NCBI RefSeq assembly: GCF_014298075.1
Contig: NZ_CP060418.1
Span: forward strand, 3,596,001 to 3,660,000
DNA length: 64,000 bases
Source: Enterobacter sp. JUb54
GTDB lineage: Bacteria; Pseudomonadota; Gammaproteobacteria; Enterobacterales; Enterobacteriaceae
Direction: 5' to 3'
The translations under genes and the position numbers were made by a program. Shown in pieces: positions 18,941 through 29,212 of this stretch (positions are counted from its first letter, which is position 1; each line of letters starts with the position of its first letter). Below the pieces are notes generated by a model, which did no database searches, had not been told where the DNA came from, and saw only the letters and a program-made list of their open reading frames with translations.

Positions 18941-19340
18941 CCCCGGAGGCGGTGCTGCGCACCTGTCCGGGTTACCGGACTGTACAACCCGTAGCCCGGG
19001 CAAGGCACGTCAGTGTCGCCCCCGGGAACATCGCCGGGCAGTCGGTGATTGACGAATACGGCAAGCTGAAAGCCCGCCTGCGCGAAAGCGCGATGGGTTA
19101 ACCAGGCTGCCTCCCCGGAGGCGGTGCTGCGCACCTGTCCGGGCTACCAGACTGCACACCCGTAGCCCGGGCAAGGTGCGTTAGCGCCGCCCCCGGGAAC
19201 ATCGCCGAACTGTCGGTGACTGACGAGCACGGCAAGCTGAAAGCCCTCCGCCTCCCCGGAGGCGGTGCTGCGCACCTGTCCGGGTTACCGGACTGTACAA
19301 CCCGTAGCCCGGGCAAGGCGCGTTAGCGCCGCCCCCGGGT
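18941..19340. repeat. Tandem array: REP elements with duplicated fdhF 3' ends
   Basis: Three copies of a unit follow each other. The first begins with the real fdhF end. The second, offset 172 bp, repeats the last 18 codons (VIDEYGKLKARLRESAMG plus stop) and the REP. The third, offset 171 bp further, carries the start of the same segment but lacks 30 bp covering the last codons and stop. Each unit contains CCCCGGAGGCGG, then CCTGTCCGGG, then GTAGCCCGGGCAAGG, ending CCCCCGGG. The extra copies are pseudogene fragments and probably arose by unequal exchange at the REPs. Confidence 0.88.
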
Positions 19341-19425
19341 TTCACCAAACCTGCCAGTTGCTGCCATTTTCTTCTTTTTCGCCTCCCTTTATACTGCTCG
19401 CTGTGTCCCTGACTGATAATAAAAA

Positions 19426-20109
19426 ATGAAATACCTCTATTTACTTCTGGCATTATTTTCACTCACCGCTGGCGCCATGGAACCCGGAAGCCAGTACAAA
19501 CAGCAGGCGGAAGCTGGCAATCCGCGTGCGCAATATTATCTTGCTGATACCTATGTCAGTTCCGGCGATTATCCGCAGGCTGAATACTGGGCGCAAAAGT
19601 CGGCCGATAACGGCGACGGTGACGCCCTGGCGCTGCTGGCTCAGCTAAAAATACGCAATCCGCAGCAGGCCGATTACAAACTGGCCCGGCAGCTGGCCGA
19701 GAAATCGGTACAGACCGGCAGTAAGGCCGGAGAGATCGTCCTTGCCCGGGTGCTGGTCAACCATCAGGCCGGCCAGACGGATTATTCCCACGCGATCTCG
19801 CTGCTGCAGGATGCCGCGCAGGACCCGGAAAATGACTCTGCCGTTGATGCCCAAATGCTACTGGGATTAATTTACGCCAGCGGCGTGCAGGCGGCGGAAG
19901 ATGATGCAATGGCGACGGACTATTTTAAACGCAGCTCCTCGCTGTCGCGCACCGGGTATGCCGAATACTGGGCCGGGATGATGTTCCTGCAGGGAGAGAA
20001 AGGGTTTATCGAGCCGAATCACCAGAAAGCACTGCACTGGCTGAACGTCAGTTGTCTGGAAGGGTTTGATACCGGGTGTGAAGAGTTCGACAGAATAAGC
20101 AAAGGATAA
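19426..20109 (+). CDS. yjcO: YjcO, Sel1-repeat periplasmic protein
   Basis: The 227-residue protein has an N-terminal signal peptide (about residues 1-17) and several Sel1/TPR-like repeats of about 36 residues (QAEAGNPRAQYYLADTYVSSGDYPQAEYWAQKSADNGDGDA and later copies). Its role is unknown; such repeats usually mediate protein contacts. It corresponds to E. coli YjcO, also between fdhF and gltP, and converges with gltP. Confidence 0.9.
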   Translation: MKYLYLLLALFSLTAGAMEPGSQYKQQAEAGNPRAQYYLADTYVSSGDYPQAEYWAQKSADNGDGDALALLAQLKIRNPQQADYKLARQLAEKSVQTGSKAGEIVLARVLVNHQAGQTDYSHAISLLQDAAQDPENDSAVDAQMLLGLIYASGVQAAEDDAMATDYFKRSSSLSRTGYAEYWAGMMFLQGEKGFIEPNHQKALHWLNVSCLEGFDTGCEEFDRISKG

Positions 20110-20110
20110 G

Positions 20111-20142
20111 AACAGGCCCGGTGCGATAGCACCGGGCCTGTT
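20111..20142. terminator. Bidirectional terminator between yjcO and gltP
   Basis: A 14-bp perfect stem (AACAGGCCCGGTGC / GCACCGGGCCTGTT) with a GATA loop fills the short gap between the convergent yjcO and gltP stops and should end both messages. Confidence 0.85.
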
Positions 20143-20145
20143 ATG

Positions 20146-21459
20146 TTATTGGGCCGTCTTATCAAATTTGCCCAGCACCTCGCGTTCATACGCCAGCGCT
20201 TTTTTGCGGTCAAACTTGTGTTCCCAACGAGCAATCACCAGCACCGCCAGAGCATTGCCCACCACGTTCAGCGCGGTACGCGCCATATCGAGGATACGGT
20301 CAACGCCGGCAATAAAGGCCAGGCCTTCCAGCGGGATCCCCACGCTGCCCAGCGTCGCCAGCAGCACCACGAAGGAGACGCCCGGCACGCCAGCAATCCC
20401 TTTCGAAGTCACCATCAGCGTCAGCACCAGGGTAATTTCCTGCCACAAAGAGAGGTCAATGCCGTACAGCTGCGCGATGAAGATAGCCGCGATGCTCTGA
20501 TACAGCGTCGAGCCGTCGAGGTTAAAGGAGTAACCGGTCGGCACCACGAAGCTGGTAATTGAAGCCGGGGCGCCATAGGCCTCCATCTTCTCAATAATTC
20601 GCGGCAGTACGCTCTCAGAACTGGCGGTTGAGTACGCCAGAATCAGCTCATCTTTCAGGATGCGGATCAGGATCCAGATGCTCAGCCCGCATAACCGCGC
20701 CACGGTCCCCAGCACCACCAGCGCGAAGAACAGAATCGCGAAGTAAACCAGAATCACCAGCTTCGCCAACGGCCACAGCGAGGCGAAACCGAAGGTCGCC
20801 ACGGTGACGGAAATCAGCGCGAACACCCCGACCGGCGCATAGCGCATCACCATGTGGGTCACTTTAAACATGGTTTCGGAGATGGAACGGAAAACGGTGA
20901 CCAGCGGTTCGCGATGCGTCGCTGGCAGCGAAGAGAGCCCCAGCCCGAACAGCACCGAGAAGAAGATAATCGGCAGCATTTCGCCTTTCGCCATGGAGGC
21001 GACGATATTGGTCGGCACCAGAGACAGGATCGTCCCCATCAGACCATGAGCATGGTTTTGTACTTCCGCCGTGGTGCTCTGATATTTCGAAATATCCACC
21101 GCCGCCAGCTGCGACATATCAATGCCGCTTCCCGGCTGGAACACGTTCGCCAGGGTAATCCCCAGCACAATCGCCACCGTGGTGATCACTTCAAAATAGA
21201 TAATGGTTTTGGCGCCGATACGGCCCAGTTGCTTGGCATCGCCCACACCCGCAATCCCGACGATCAGCGTCGAAATAACAATCGGTACGACGATCATCTT
21301 GATCAGATGGATAAAGATATCGCCCGCCGGCGTCAGGAAATTCGAAATGATCCATTCGCGACTTTCGGCGTGATAGTGCAGGTAGCTACCCAATAGGATA
21401 CCCAGCACCAGGGCCAGCAAAATTTGCCAGGCCAGACTGACGTTTGTTTTTTTCTTCAC
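20146..21459 (-). CDS. gltP: GltP, glutamate/aspartate:proton symporter
   Basis: The 437-residue DAACS-family symporter takes up glutamate and aspartate with protons. It has about eight membrane helices plus re-entrant loops; hallmarks are the serine-rich AYSTASSESVLPRI and the following GYSFNLDGSTLYQ. I chose the GTG at 21459 (MKKKTNVSLAWQ), preceded by GGAAG, which gives exactly the E. coli length; an upstream TTG at 21474 is weaker. In E. coli the nrf operon lies between gltP and acs; it is absent here. Confidence 0.95.
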   Translation of the reverse strand: MKKKTNVSLAWQILLALVLGILLGSYLHYHAESREWIISNFLTPAGDIFIHLIKMIVVPIVISTLIVGIAGVGDAKQLGRIGAKTIIYFEVITTVAIVLGITLANVFQPGSGIDMSQLAAVDISKYQSTTAEVQNHAHGLMGTILSLVPTNIVASMAKGEMLPIIFFSVLFGLGLSSLPATHREPLVTVFRSISETMFKVTHMVMRYAPVGVFALISVTVATFGFASLWPLAKLVILVYFAILFFALVVLGTVARLCGLSIWILIRILKDELILAYSTASSESVLPRIIEKMEAYGAPASITSFVVPTGYSFNLDGSTLYQSIAAIFIAQLYGIDLSLWQEITLVLTLMVTSKGIAGVPGVSFVVLLATLGSVGIPLEGLAFIAGVDRILDMARTALNVVGNALAVLVIARWEHKFDRKKALAYEREVLGKFDKTAQ

Positions 21460-21870
21460 TACAGACTTCCTCAATGAAAGGCAGCATTCCCAGAGGTAAT
21501 GATGCCCACTGAAAGGGGTATGAATTGTGTTGCGTTGCTTTATGGGATTTTTTAACGCGCGGTATCAGTATCATTTGCACGGCATGCTACGCAAGCGTTT
21601 AAGAACAGGGCTTTCCGCTGGTTTTGTGCATAAATTCACGAACTTTCCCCACTTATATTGCATAAGTATTTGTTATAAAAAAATTTTCATAAATTCAATT
21701 TCTATAAATACATCTCCGAAATTATTCCACTTCAAAGTTTCATTTGATTGATTTTCATTCAGTTGAATTAATGCGTGATCTGCCCCCCAAATAGCAAACA
21801 AAGCCGCTAAAGCCCCTACAATTAACGTTTACTTGACATATATTTAACAATCTAAAGGAGAAAAAAAGCC
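21460..21870. promoter_or_regulatory. gltP-acs divergent intergenic region
   Basis: A 411-bp AT-rich region with no credible gene; it must hold the gltP and acs promoters. A CRP-like site, TGTGC-ATAAAT-TCACG (21625-21640), lies about 235 bp before acs, consistent with the known CRP activation of E. coli acs. The acs ATG is preceded by a strong AAGGAG. The nrf operon found here in E. coli K-12 is missing without trace. Confidence 0.55.
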
Positions 21871-23829
21871 ATGAGCCAAATACATAAACACTCTATTCCC
21901 GCTAACATTGCGGACAGCTGCCTGATTAACCCGGAACAGTACAAGGCAAACTATCAACAATCGATTACTGACCCCGAGAGTTTCTGGGGTGAGCAGGGCA
22001 AAATCCTTGACTGGATGCAGCCCTACACCCGCGTGAAGAACACCTCGTTCGCGCCCGGTAACGTCTCTATCAAATGGTATGAAGACGGCACCCTGAACCT
22101 CGCAGCGAACTGCCTCGATCGCCACCTCGCCGAACGCGGCGACCAGACCGCGATTATCTGGGAGGGCGACGACGCCAGCCAAAGCAAGCACATTACCTAT
22201 CGCGAACTGCATCGCGACGTGTGCCGTTTTGCGAACGTCCTGCTCAATCTCGGGATTAAAAAAGGCGATGTTGTCGCCATCTATATGCCAATGGTGCCCG
22301 AAGCGGCCGTGGCTATGCTGGCCTGCGCCCGTATCGGCGCTATCCATTCGGTGATCTTCGGTGGCTTCTCCCCTGAAGCGGTTGCCGGGCGCATCATCGA
22401 CTCCAGCTCTCGCCTGGTGATCACCGCTGACGAAGGCCTGCGTGCCGGTCGCGCCATCCCGCTGAAGAAAAACGTCGATGACGCGCTGAAAAACCCGAAC
22501 GTCACCACCATCGAACACGTGGTGGTCCTCAAACGCACCGGCGGCAAAATCGACTGGCAGGAAAATCGCGACCTGTGGTGGAGCGACCTGCTGGAAAAAG
22601 CCAGCGACCAGCATCAGCCGGCCGAGATGAATGCCGAAGACCCGCTGTTCATCCTCTATACCTCCGGTTCCACCGGCAAGCCGAAAGGGGTGCTGCACAC
22701 CACCGGCGGCTATCTGGTCTATGCGGCCACTACCTTTAAATACGTCTTCGACTACCATCCTGGCGAGATCTACTGGTGCACCGCCGATGTGGGCTGGGTC
22801 ACCGGTCACAGCTATCTGCTGTACGGCCCGCTGGCCTGCGGCGCCACCACGCTGATGTTCGAAGGCGTGCCAAACTGGCCGACCCCGGCGCGCATGTGCC
22901 AGGTGGTCGATAAGCATAAGGTCAATATTCTCTACACCGCGCCGACGGCGATCCGCGCGCTGATGGCGGAAGGCGATAAGGCTATCGAAGGCACTGACCG
23001 CTCTTCCCTGCGCATTCTGGGCTCCGTCGGCGAACCGATTAACCCGGAAGCCTGGGAGTGGTACTGGAAGAAGATCGGCAACGAAAAATGCCCGGTAATG
23101 GACACCTGGTGGCAAACCGAAACCGGCGGCTTCATGATTACGCCGCTGCCGGGGGCTATTGAGCTGAAAGCCGGTTCCGCCACGCGGCCTTTCTTCGGCG
23201 TGCAGCCGGTGCTGGTCGATAACGAAGGCACCCCGCTGGAAGGCGCAACGGAAGGCAACCTGGCGATCGCTGACTCCTGGCCGGGTCAGGCGCGCACGCT
23301 GTTTGGCGACCACGAGCGCTTTGAACAGACCTACTTCTCCACCTTCAAGAATATGTATTTCAGCGGCGACGGCGCGCGTCGTGATGAAGACGGTTATTTC
23401 TGGATCACCGGACGCGTGGATGACGTGCTGAACGTCTCCGGCCACCGCCTGGGCACCGCGGAAATCGAATCGGCGCTGGTTTCGCACCCGAAAATTGCCG
23501 AAGCGGCGGTGGTCGGCATTCCGCATAACATTAAAGGCCAGGCGATTTACGCTTACGTGACGCTGAATCACGGTGAAGAACCGACGCCGGAACTGTATGC
23601 CGAAGTGCGCAACTGGGTACGTAAAGAGATTGGTCCGCTGGCCACGCCGGATGTGCTGCACTGGACCGATTCGTTACCGAAAACCCGCTCCGGTAAAATC
23701 ATGCGCCGTATTCTGCGCAAAATCGCCGCGGGCGATACCAGCAACCTCGGCGATACCTCAACCCTGGCGGATCCGGGCGTAGTGGAAAAACTGCTCGAAG
23801 AGAAGCAGGCCATTGCCATGCCGTCATAA
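21871..23829 (+). CDS. acs: Acs, acetyl-CoA synthetase
   Basis: The 652-residue AMP-forming enzyme activates acetate to acetyl-CoA via acetyl-AMP and is the high-affinity acetate scavenger. The nucleotide loop [10 protein letters not shown] is at residues 264-273, and the C-terminal [15 protein letters not shown] contains Lys609, the residue that protein acetyltransferases inactivate and CobB restores in enteric bacteria. Length equals E. coli Acs. It heads the operon acs-yjcH-actP. Confidence 0.98.
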   Translation: MSQIHKHSIPANIADSCLINPEQYKANYQQSITDPESFWGEQGKILDWMQPYTRVKNTSFAPGNVSIKWYEDGTLNLAANCLDRHLAERGDQTAIIWEGDDASQSKHITYRELHRDVCRFANVLLNLGIKKGDVVAIYMPMVPEAAVAMLACARIGAIHSVIFGGFSPEAVAGRIIDSSSRLVITADEGLRAGRAIPLKKNVDDALKNPNVTTIEHVVVLKRTGGKIDWQENRDLWWSDLLEKASDQHQPAEMNAEDPLFILYTSGSTGKPKGVLHTTGGYLVYAATTFKYVFDYHPGEIYWCTADVGWVTGHSYLLYGPLACGATTLMFEGVPNWPTPARMCQVVDKHKVNILYTAPTAIRALMAEGDKAIEGTDRSSLRILGSVGEPINPEAWEWYWKKIGNEKCPVMDTWWQTETGGFMITPLPGAIELKAGSATRPFFGVQPVLVDNEGTPLEGATEGNLAIADSWPGQARTLFGDHERFEQTYFSTFKNMYFSGDGARRDEDGYFWITGRVDDVLNVSGHRLGTAEIESALVSHPKIAEAAVVGIPHNIKGQAIYAYVTLNHGEEPTPELYAEVRNWVRKEIGPLATPDVLHWTDSLPKTRSGKIMRRILRKIAAGDTSNLGDTSTLADPGVVEKLLEEKQAIAMPS

Positions 23830-23849
23830 ACCAACGCATTCCCTACACC

Positions 23850-23873
23850 CTCTCCCCTTCAGGGGAGAGGACA
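23850..23873 (+). repeat. Hairpin between acs and yjcH
   Basis: CCTCTCCCC pairs with GGGGAGAGG over a TTCA loop, shortly after the acs stop, in the 181-bp gap before yjcH. It lacks a U tract, so it is more likely an mRNA-processing or stabilising stem than a full terminator. I see no gene in the gap. Confidence 0.5.
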
Positions 23874-24010
23874 TAAATAATAGCCCCTAAGGATTCCACG
23901 TAGCAGGACAGCGCAAGCCCTCCTCTTCCCGACAGCACGCTGCCGGGCGGATAAGTGCTGCCGATGAATGGCGCGTGGATGACAAAAGGGATACCTCTGG
24001 AGACGCTGTA

Positions 24011-25971
<1,961 letters not shown>

Positions 25972-25980
25972 CCTGACCCT

Positions 25981-26017
25981 CCCCGGCCGCATGGCCGGGG
26001 ATCACATTTTTTTCCGC
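25981..26017 (+). terminator. Rho-independent terminator after actP
   Basis: CCCCGGCC / GGCCGGGG stem with GCAT loop, followed after a few bases by a T-rich run. It lies 9 bp past the actP stop and ends the acs operon. Confidence 0.85.
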
Positions 26018-26022
26018 TTCAG

Positions 26023-26036
26023 GTGATGTTTATCAC
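26023..26036. promoter_or_regulatory. CRP-like palindrome downstream of actP
   Basis: GTGA-TGTTTA-TCAC is a perfect palindromic core of a CRP site. It lies between two convergent genes, where no known promoter is expected. A 58-codon frame starts 10 bp to its right. Confidence 0.35.
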
Positions 26037-26183
26037 GTCATTTAAATGAAAAAAGCCAACGCGCATCACAGGCTTTATCTGCGATTCGCGAAGGCTATCA
26101 CGCTTTTCCGCTTTTCACGCCCATCCCCGGTTTTCCCTCTACGCCAGTTGCAGACAACACCCGCCACAGTTTTTATGCTTACT

Positions 26184-27761
26184 TCACAGCGAACGGCTCA
26201 GGCTGCTGGCAAAACGAGCTAACCGCGCCGGACTTAACAGCAGCGGCAGAAACAGCGGGCCGCTAGCCGGTGGGTTAGCCAGCCAGCGATCCATCGTGTC
26301 GGTGTAGCGAAGCAGCCGTTGCTGGTGCTTTGGTAGGACATCCGCCGGCAGGCTTTGCTGACCGTAGCGATCGATCCACAGGACATCGGTCATCGCGGCG
26401 GCCACGCGGGAGAACATCTGGCTGTAGATTTCCGCGCTGCACCAGGCGGCCAGCAGGATCTCCAGCGAATCGTTTGGGCAGGTAATACGCGGCATCAGCT
26501 CACGCAGGTTTTGTACCGTGCGCGAGGCCAAAAAGCAGGCGGCCTCTTTTTCCAGCGCCACCAGCTCGCGCTGCTCTTTAGCGAGTCCCGGGGCGTCGGT
26601 GGGCATCAGCGGTTGCCAGGCATGCATCCAGTTAGCGCTGCGGGTGTCCATGTGCAAAAGCTGTTGTGCCTGCGCCACGCTTTCCGGGATCTGGCTTTGG
26701 TAGTGCAGGCGGCGGCCCAGGAAGTTCGGCGTTTTACACAGCCAGTCGTAGCTGGCGTGAACGATGGCCGCCAGCTGGCATTTGTCCTGCATTGAGCGAA
26801 AGCCGAGCTGTTGATGATCGGCCCAGCGCTCAAACGCAGAGGGCTGGGACGCATCTGCGGTCTGGTTAGCCGCCGAAAGGCCAAACAGATTCACCGCGTT
26901 GGCGGAGTCCATCACCCGGCTGTCGGGCAACCATTGCCAGCTGACGCGTGACGTGATGGCTTCAATTTCGTTTTCGGCGGCGCTCAGCGCCCAGCTTAAA
27001 CGGCCGCTGATCTCATCGGCCAGATAGCACGGCAGCGCGGTCCAGCCGTAGCCGGTGCCAAAGAGATCGTATTCGATCCACTTTTTATGCCCCGGCAGCG
27101 TGGCAATGTGCGGGTGGTTAGCAAAACCGGGGTGATAGTCCAGCTCCGTGGCTTTGACCGAGGCGCGAACGTCGTCGGGAAGCGTCGCCAGCATGTTGGC
27201 GAGCTGCTGCCGGGGCCAGCTGTCATCGATATAGTCGCGCAGCACCAGTTTTTTGCCCTGGGCGCGCAGCAGGCTCCAGACATCGCGCAGGCTTTGTTGC
27301 CAACGGGCGGTCTGAAAGTCCGGCGTGGTCAGGCTCAGAATCAGCCCGCTGAGATGCGGCAGAGTGTGAAGTAGCGGATGCAATATCGCCGCATAGAAAT
27401 GCTGCCAGAAATCCGGCGCGCTTTTTTCGTCGAAAGTCAGTTCGGGAAATTTACGCTTAATAATATCGTCGTTTGGCGCGGCTTCACCCTGCAACCAAAA
27501 GGATAAATTATTTTCCGCCAGATATTGGTCGACGCGTTTTAAATATTGCAGCGCGTAATTTTGTTGATGAATCAGGTTCTCGACATTGAGCTTTTGACTC
27601 AACGGCGAGGGCGTCGCAAGAAAAGAAAGCAGTTCCTGTTGGTGCAGGATGATGCCGGTGAAACCGTGCTGTTTCGCGCTTTTAACGCCCTGAACAAACC
27701 AGGGCCAGTGCCAAATAAAAGTGCTGTTCAGCTCCATCAATTGATGCGGAATACGTTTCAT
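26184..27761 (-). CDS. Uncharacterised 525-residue protein of a sugar cluster
   Basis: I do not recognise this protein with certainty. It has no signal peptide or membrane segment, so it is probably cytoplasmic. The N-terminal part (ELNSTFIWHWPWFVQGVKSAKQHGFTGIILHQQEL) and later beta-strand-like pieces (LSGLILSLTTPD, KLVLRDYIDD, WIEYDLFGTGYG) look like a TIM-barrel glycosidase, and the C-terminal half is helical (GRLSWALSAAENEIEAI), an architecture seen in alpha-glucuronidase-like hydrolases. It is divergent from a Gfo/Idh oxidoreductase across only 47 bp, so the two probably share control and act on one sugar or uronate. Confidence 0.75.
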   Translation of the reverse strand: MKRIPHQLMELNSTFIWHWPWFVQGVKSAKQHGFTGIILHQQELLSFLATPSPLSQKLNVENLIHQQNYALQYLKRVDQYLAENNLSFWLQGEAAPNDDIIKRKFPELTFDEKSAPDFWQHFYAAILHPLLHTLPHLSGLILSLTTPDFQTARWQQSLRDVWSLLRAQGKKLVLRDYIDDSWPRQQLANMLATLPDDVRASVKATELDYHPGFANHPHIATLPGHKKWIEYDLFGTGYGWTALPCYLADEISGRLSWALSAAENEIEAITSRVSWQWLPDSRVMDSANAVNLFGLSAANQTADASQPSAFERWADHQQLGFRSMQDKCQLAAIVHASYDWLCKTPNFLGRRLHYQSQIPESVAQAQQLLHMDTRSANWMHAWQPLMPTDAPGLAKEQRELVALEKEAACFLASRTVQNLRELMPRITCPNDSLEILLAAWCSAEIYSQMFSRVAAAMTDVLWIDRYGQQSLPADVLPKHQQRLLRYTDTMDRWLANPPASGPLFLPLLLSPARLARFASSLSRSL

Positions 27762-27808
27762 GGCGTCGCCTTGCTGACATTCAAATTTTTATTTTAAGCG
27801 AGGATGCC
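27762..27808. promoter_or_regulatory. Short divergent control region (47 bp)
   Basis: The start codons of the two divergent sugar-cluster genes are only 47 bp apart. The centre is AT-rich (AAATTTTTATTTTAAG). The two promoters must overlap each other or reach into the coding regions. AGCGAGGA precedes the rightward ATG. Confidence 0.5.
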
Positions 27809-29104
27809 ATGAAAACATATGCTCTGGTCGGTACTGGAGGTCGTGCCGGTTTATATATTTCCGCCATTGCTGGAAGCTGGCGGGATAATGCCAGAATGGT
27901 CGCTTTCTGCGATACCAACCAGACCCGCATGAACTATGCCAATAAACTGCTGCAGCACGAAGGCGCAGAGCCGGTATCGACCTGGAAAGCGGCGCAGTTC
28001 GAAGAGATGATCCGTGAAACGCGCCCGGATATCATCATCGTCACCACCATGGATCGCACCCACGATGACTATATCGTCCGGGCGCTGCATGCGGGCTGCG
28101 ACGTCATCACTGAAAAACCGATGACCATCGACGAAAAACGCGCGCTGCGTATTCTCGACGCCATTGAAGCAACCGGCCATACCGTGCGCGTGGCCTTTAA
28201 CTATCGCTACGCGCCGCATCACAGCAAAGTGCGTGAGCTGCTGATGCAGGGCGTGATTGGCAACGTGACCTCCGTCCACTTTGAGTGGCTGCTCAACACC
28301 GAGCACGGCGCAGATTACTTCCGCCGCTGGCACCGTGAAAAACGCAACAGCGGCGGCCTGCTGGTGCACAAATCCACTCACCACTTCGACCTGATGAACT
28401 TCTGGCTGGCCAGCTATCCGGAGCGCGTTTACGCCGAGGGCAGCCTGCAGTTCTACGGCAAAGAGAATGCAGAACAACGCGGAGTCTCGCAGTTCTACCC
28501 GCGCACCCACGGTTTTGCCGAAGCCAAAGACGACCCGTTCGCGCTGAATATGGCGGACAACGAACAGCTAAAAGCGCTGTACCTCGACGCCGAGCATGAG
28601 GACAACTATTTCCGCGATCAGAGCGTGTTTAGCGACGGTATCACCATCGAAGACACCATGTCGGTGCTGGTGAAGTACCAAAACCAGGTCCAGCTCACCT
28701 ACTCGCTTAATGCCTATCTGCCGTGGGAAGGATTGAACGTGGTGTTTAACGGCACCGAAGGCCGTCTGGAGATGAAAATCGTCGAGAAGTCCTACGTCAA
28801 CGCCGGCGGGAAACGCGAAAATGAGGGCAGCCTGGAGCAATGCGACATCACCGTCTTCCCGATGTTTGCCGAACCGTGGAAAGCACACTTCACCCTCGGT
28901 GAAGGCGGCCATGGCGGCGGCGACAACGCCATGCTGGCGGATCTGTTCGGCGAGCCGGGCCACGATCCCTTGCAGCGTGCCGCCGACCACCGCGCAGGCG
29001 CGATGTCTATTCTCACCGGCATTGCGGGCAATATCTCTATGCAGCAACAGCGCCCGGTGAATTTTAAGGAGTTCGAACTGGTTTCCCGCCTGGCGAAACG
29101 CTAA
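27809..29104 (+). CDS. Gfo/Idh/MocA-family oxidoreductase
   Basis: The 431-residue NAD(P)-dependent oxidoreductase has the N-terminal Rossmann motif ALVGTGGRAGLYISAI and the family signature VITEKPMTIDEKRA near residue 105. The GGLLVHKSTHHFDLMNFW segment carries the catalytic Lys/His region. These enzymes oxidise sugars, inositols or glycosides and can open unusual glycosidic bonds by redox chemistry. It sits between a putative glycosidase and a sugar-binding protein, so a sugar or uronide substrate is likely; which one is not visible. Confidence 0.9.
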   Translation: MKTYALVGTGGRAGLYISAIAGSWRDNARMVAFCDTNQTRMNYANKLLQHEGAEPVSTWKAAQFEEMIRETRPDIIIVTTMDRTHDDYIVRALHAGCDVITEKPMTIDEKRALRILDAIEATGHTVRVAFNYRYAPHHSKVRELLMQGVIGNVTSVHFEWLLNTEHGADYFRRWHREKRNSGGLLVHKSTHHFDLMNFWLASYPERVYAEGSLQFYGKENAEQRGVSQFYPRTHGFAEAKDDPFALNMADNEQLKALYLDAEHEDNYFRDQSVFSDGITIEDTMSVLVKYQNQVQLTYSLNAYLPWEGLNVVFNGTEGRLEMKIVEKSYVNAGGKRENEGSLEQCDITVFPMFAEPWKAHFTLGEGGHGGGDNAMLADLFGEPGHDPLQRAADHRAGAMSILTGIAGNISMQQQRPVNFKEFELVSRLAKR

Positions 29105-29115
29105 GCCCCGCTTTT

Positions 29116-29138
29116 CGGCGCGGCAGGAAGCTGCGCCG
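29116..29138 (+). repeat. Hairpin between the oxidoreductase and the binding protein
   Basis: CGGCGC pairs with GCGCCG around a short loop 12 bp after the oxidoreductase stop. No T run follows. It probably marks an mRNA boundary rather than a complete stop, so the next gene may be partly co-transcribed. Confidence 0.45.
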
Positions 29139-29212
29139 GAAATAATAGTCAGTATTAAGTTGTTACTCACCTGTTTAATAACAATATTTTTGCCTCTTCC
29201 CGGAGACAAGTA

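Noticed and set aside
18114-19462. Minus-strand frames over the fdhF end and REP array (282, 143, 93 codons)
   Set aside because: They repeat each other only because the DNA is duplicated; they run antisense to fdhF codons and REP palindromes.
21844-23661. 605-codon minus-strand frame opposite acs
   Set aside because: Complete shadow of acs, which is certain from motifs and length.
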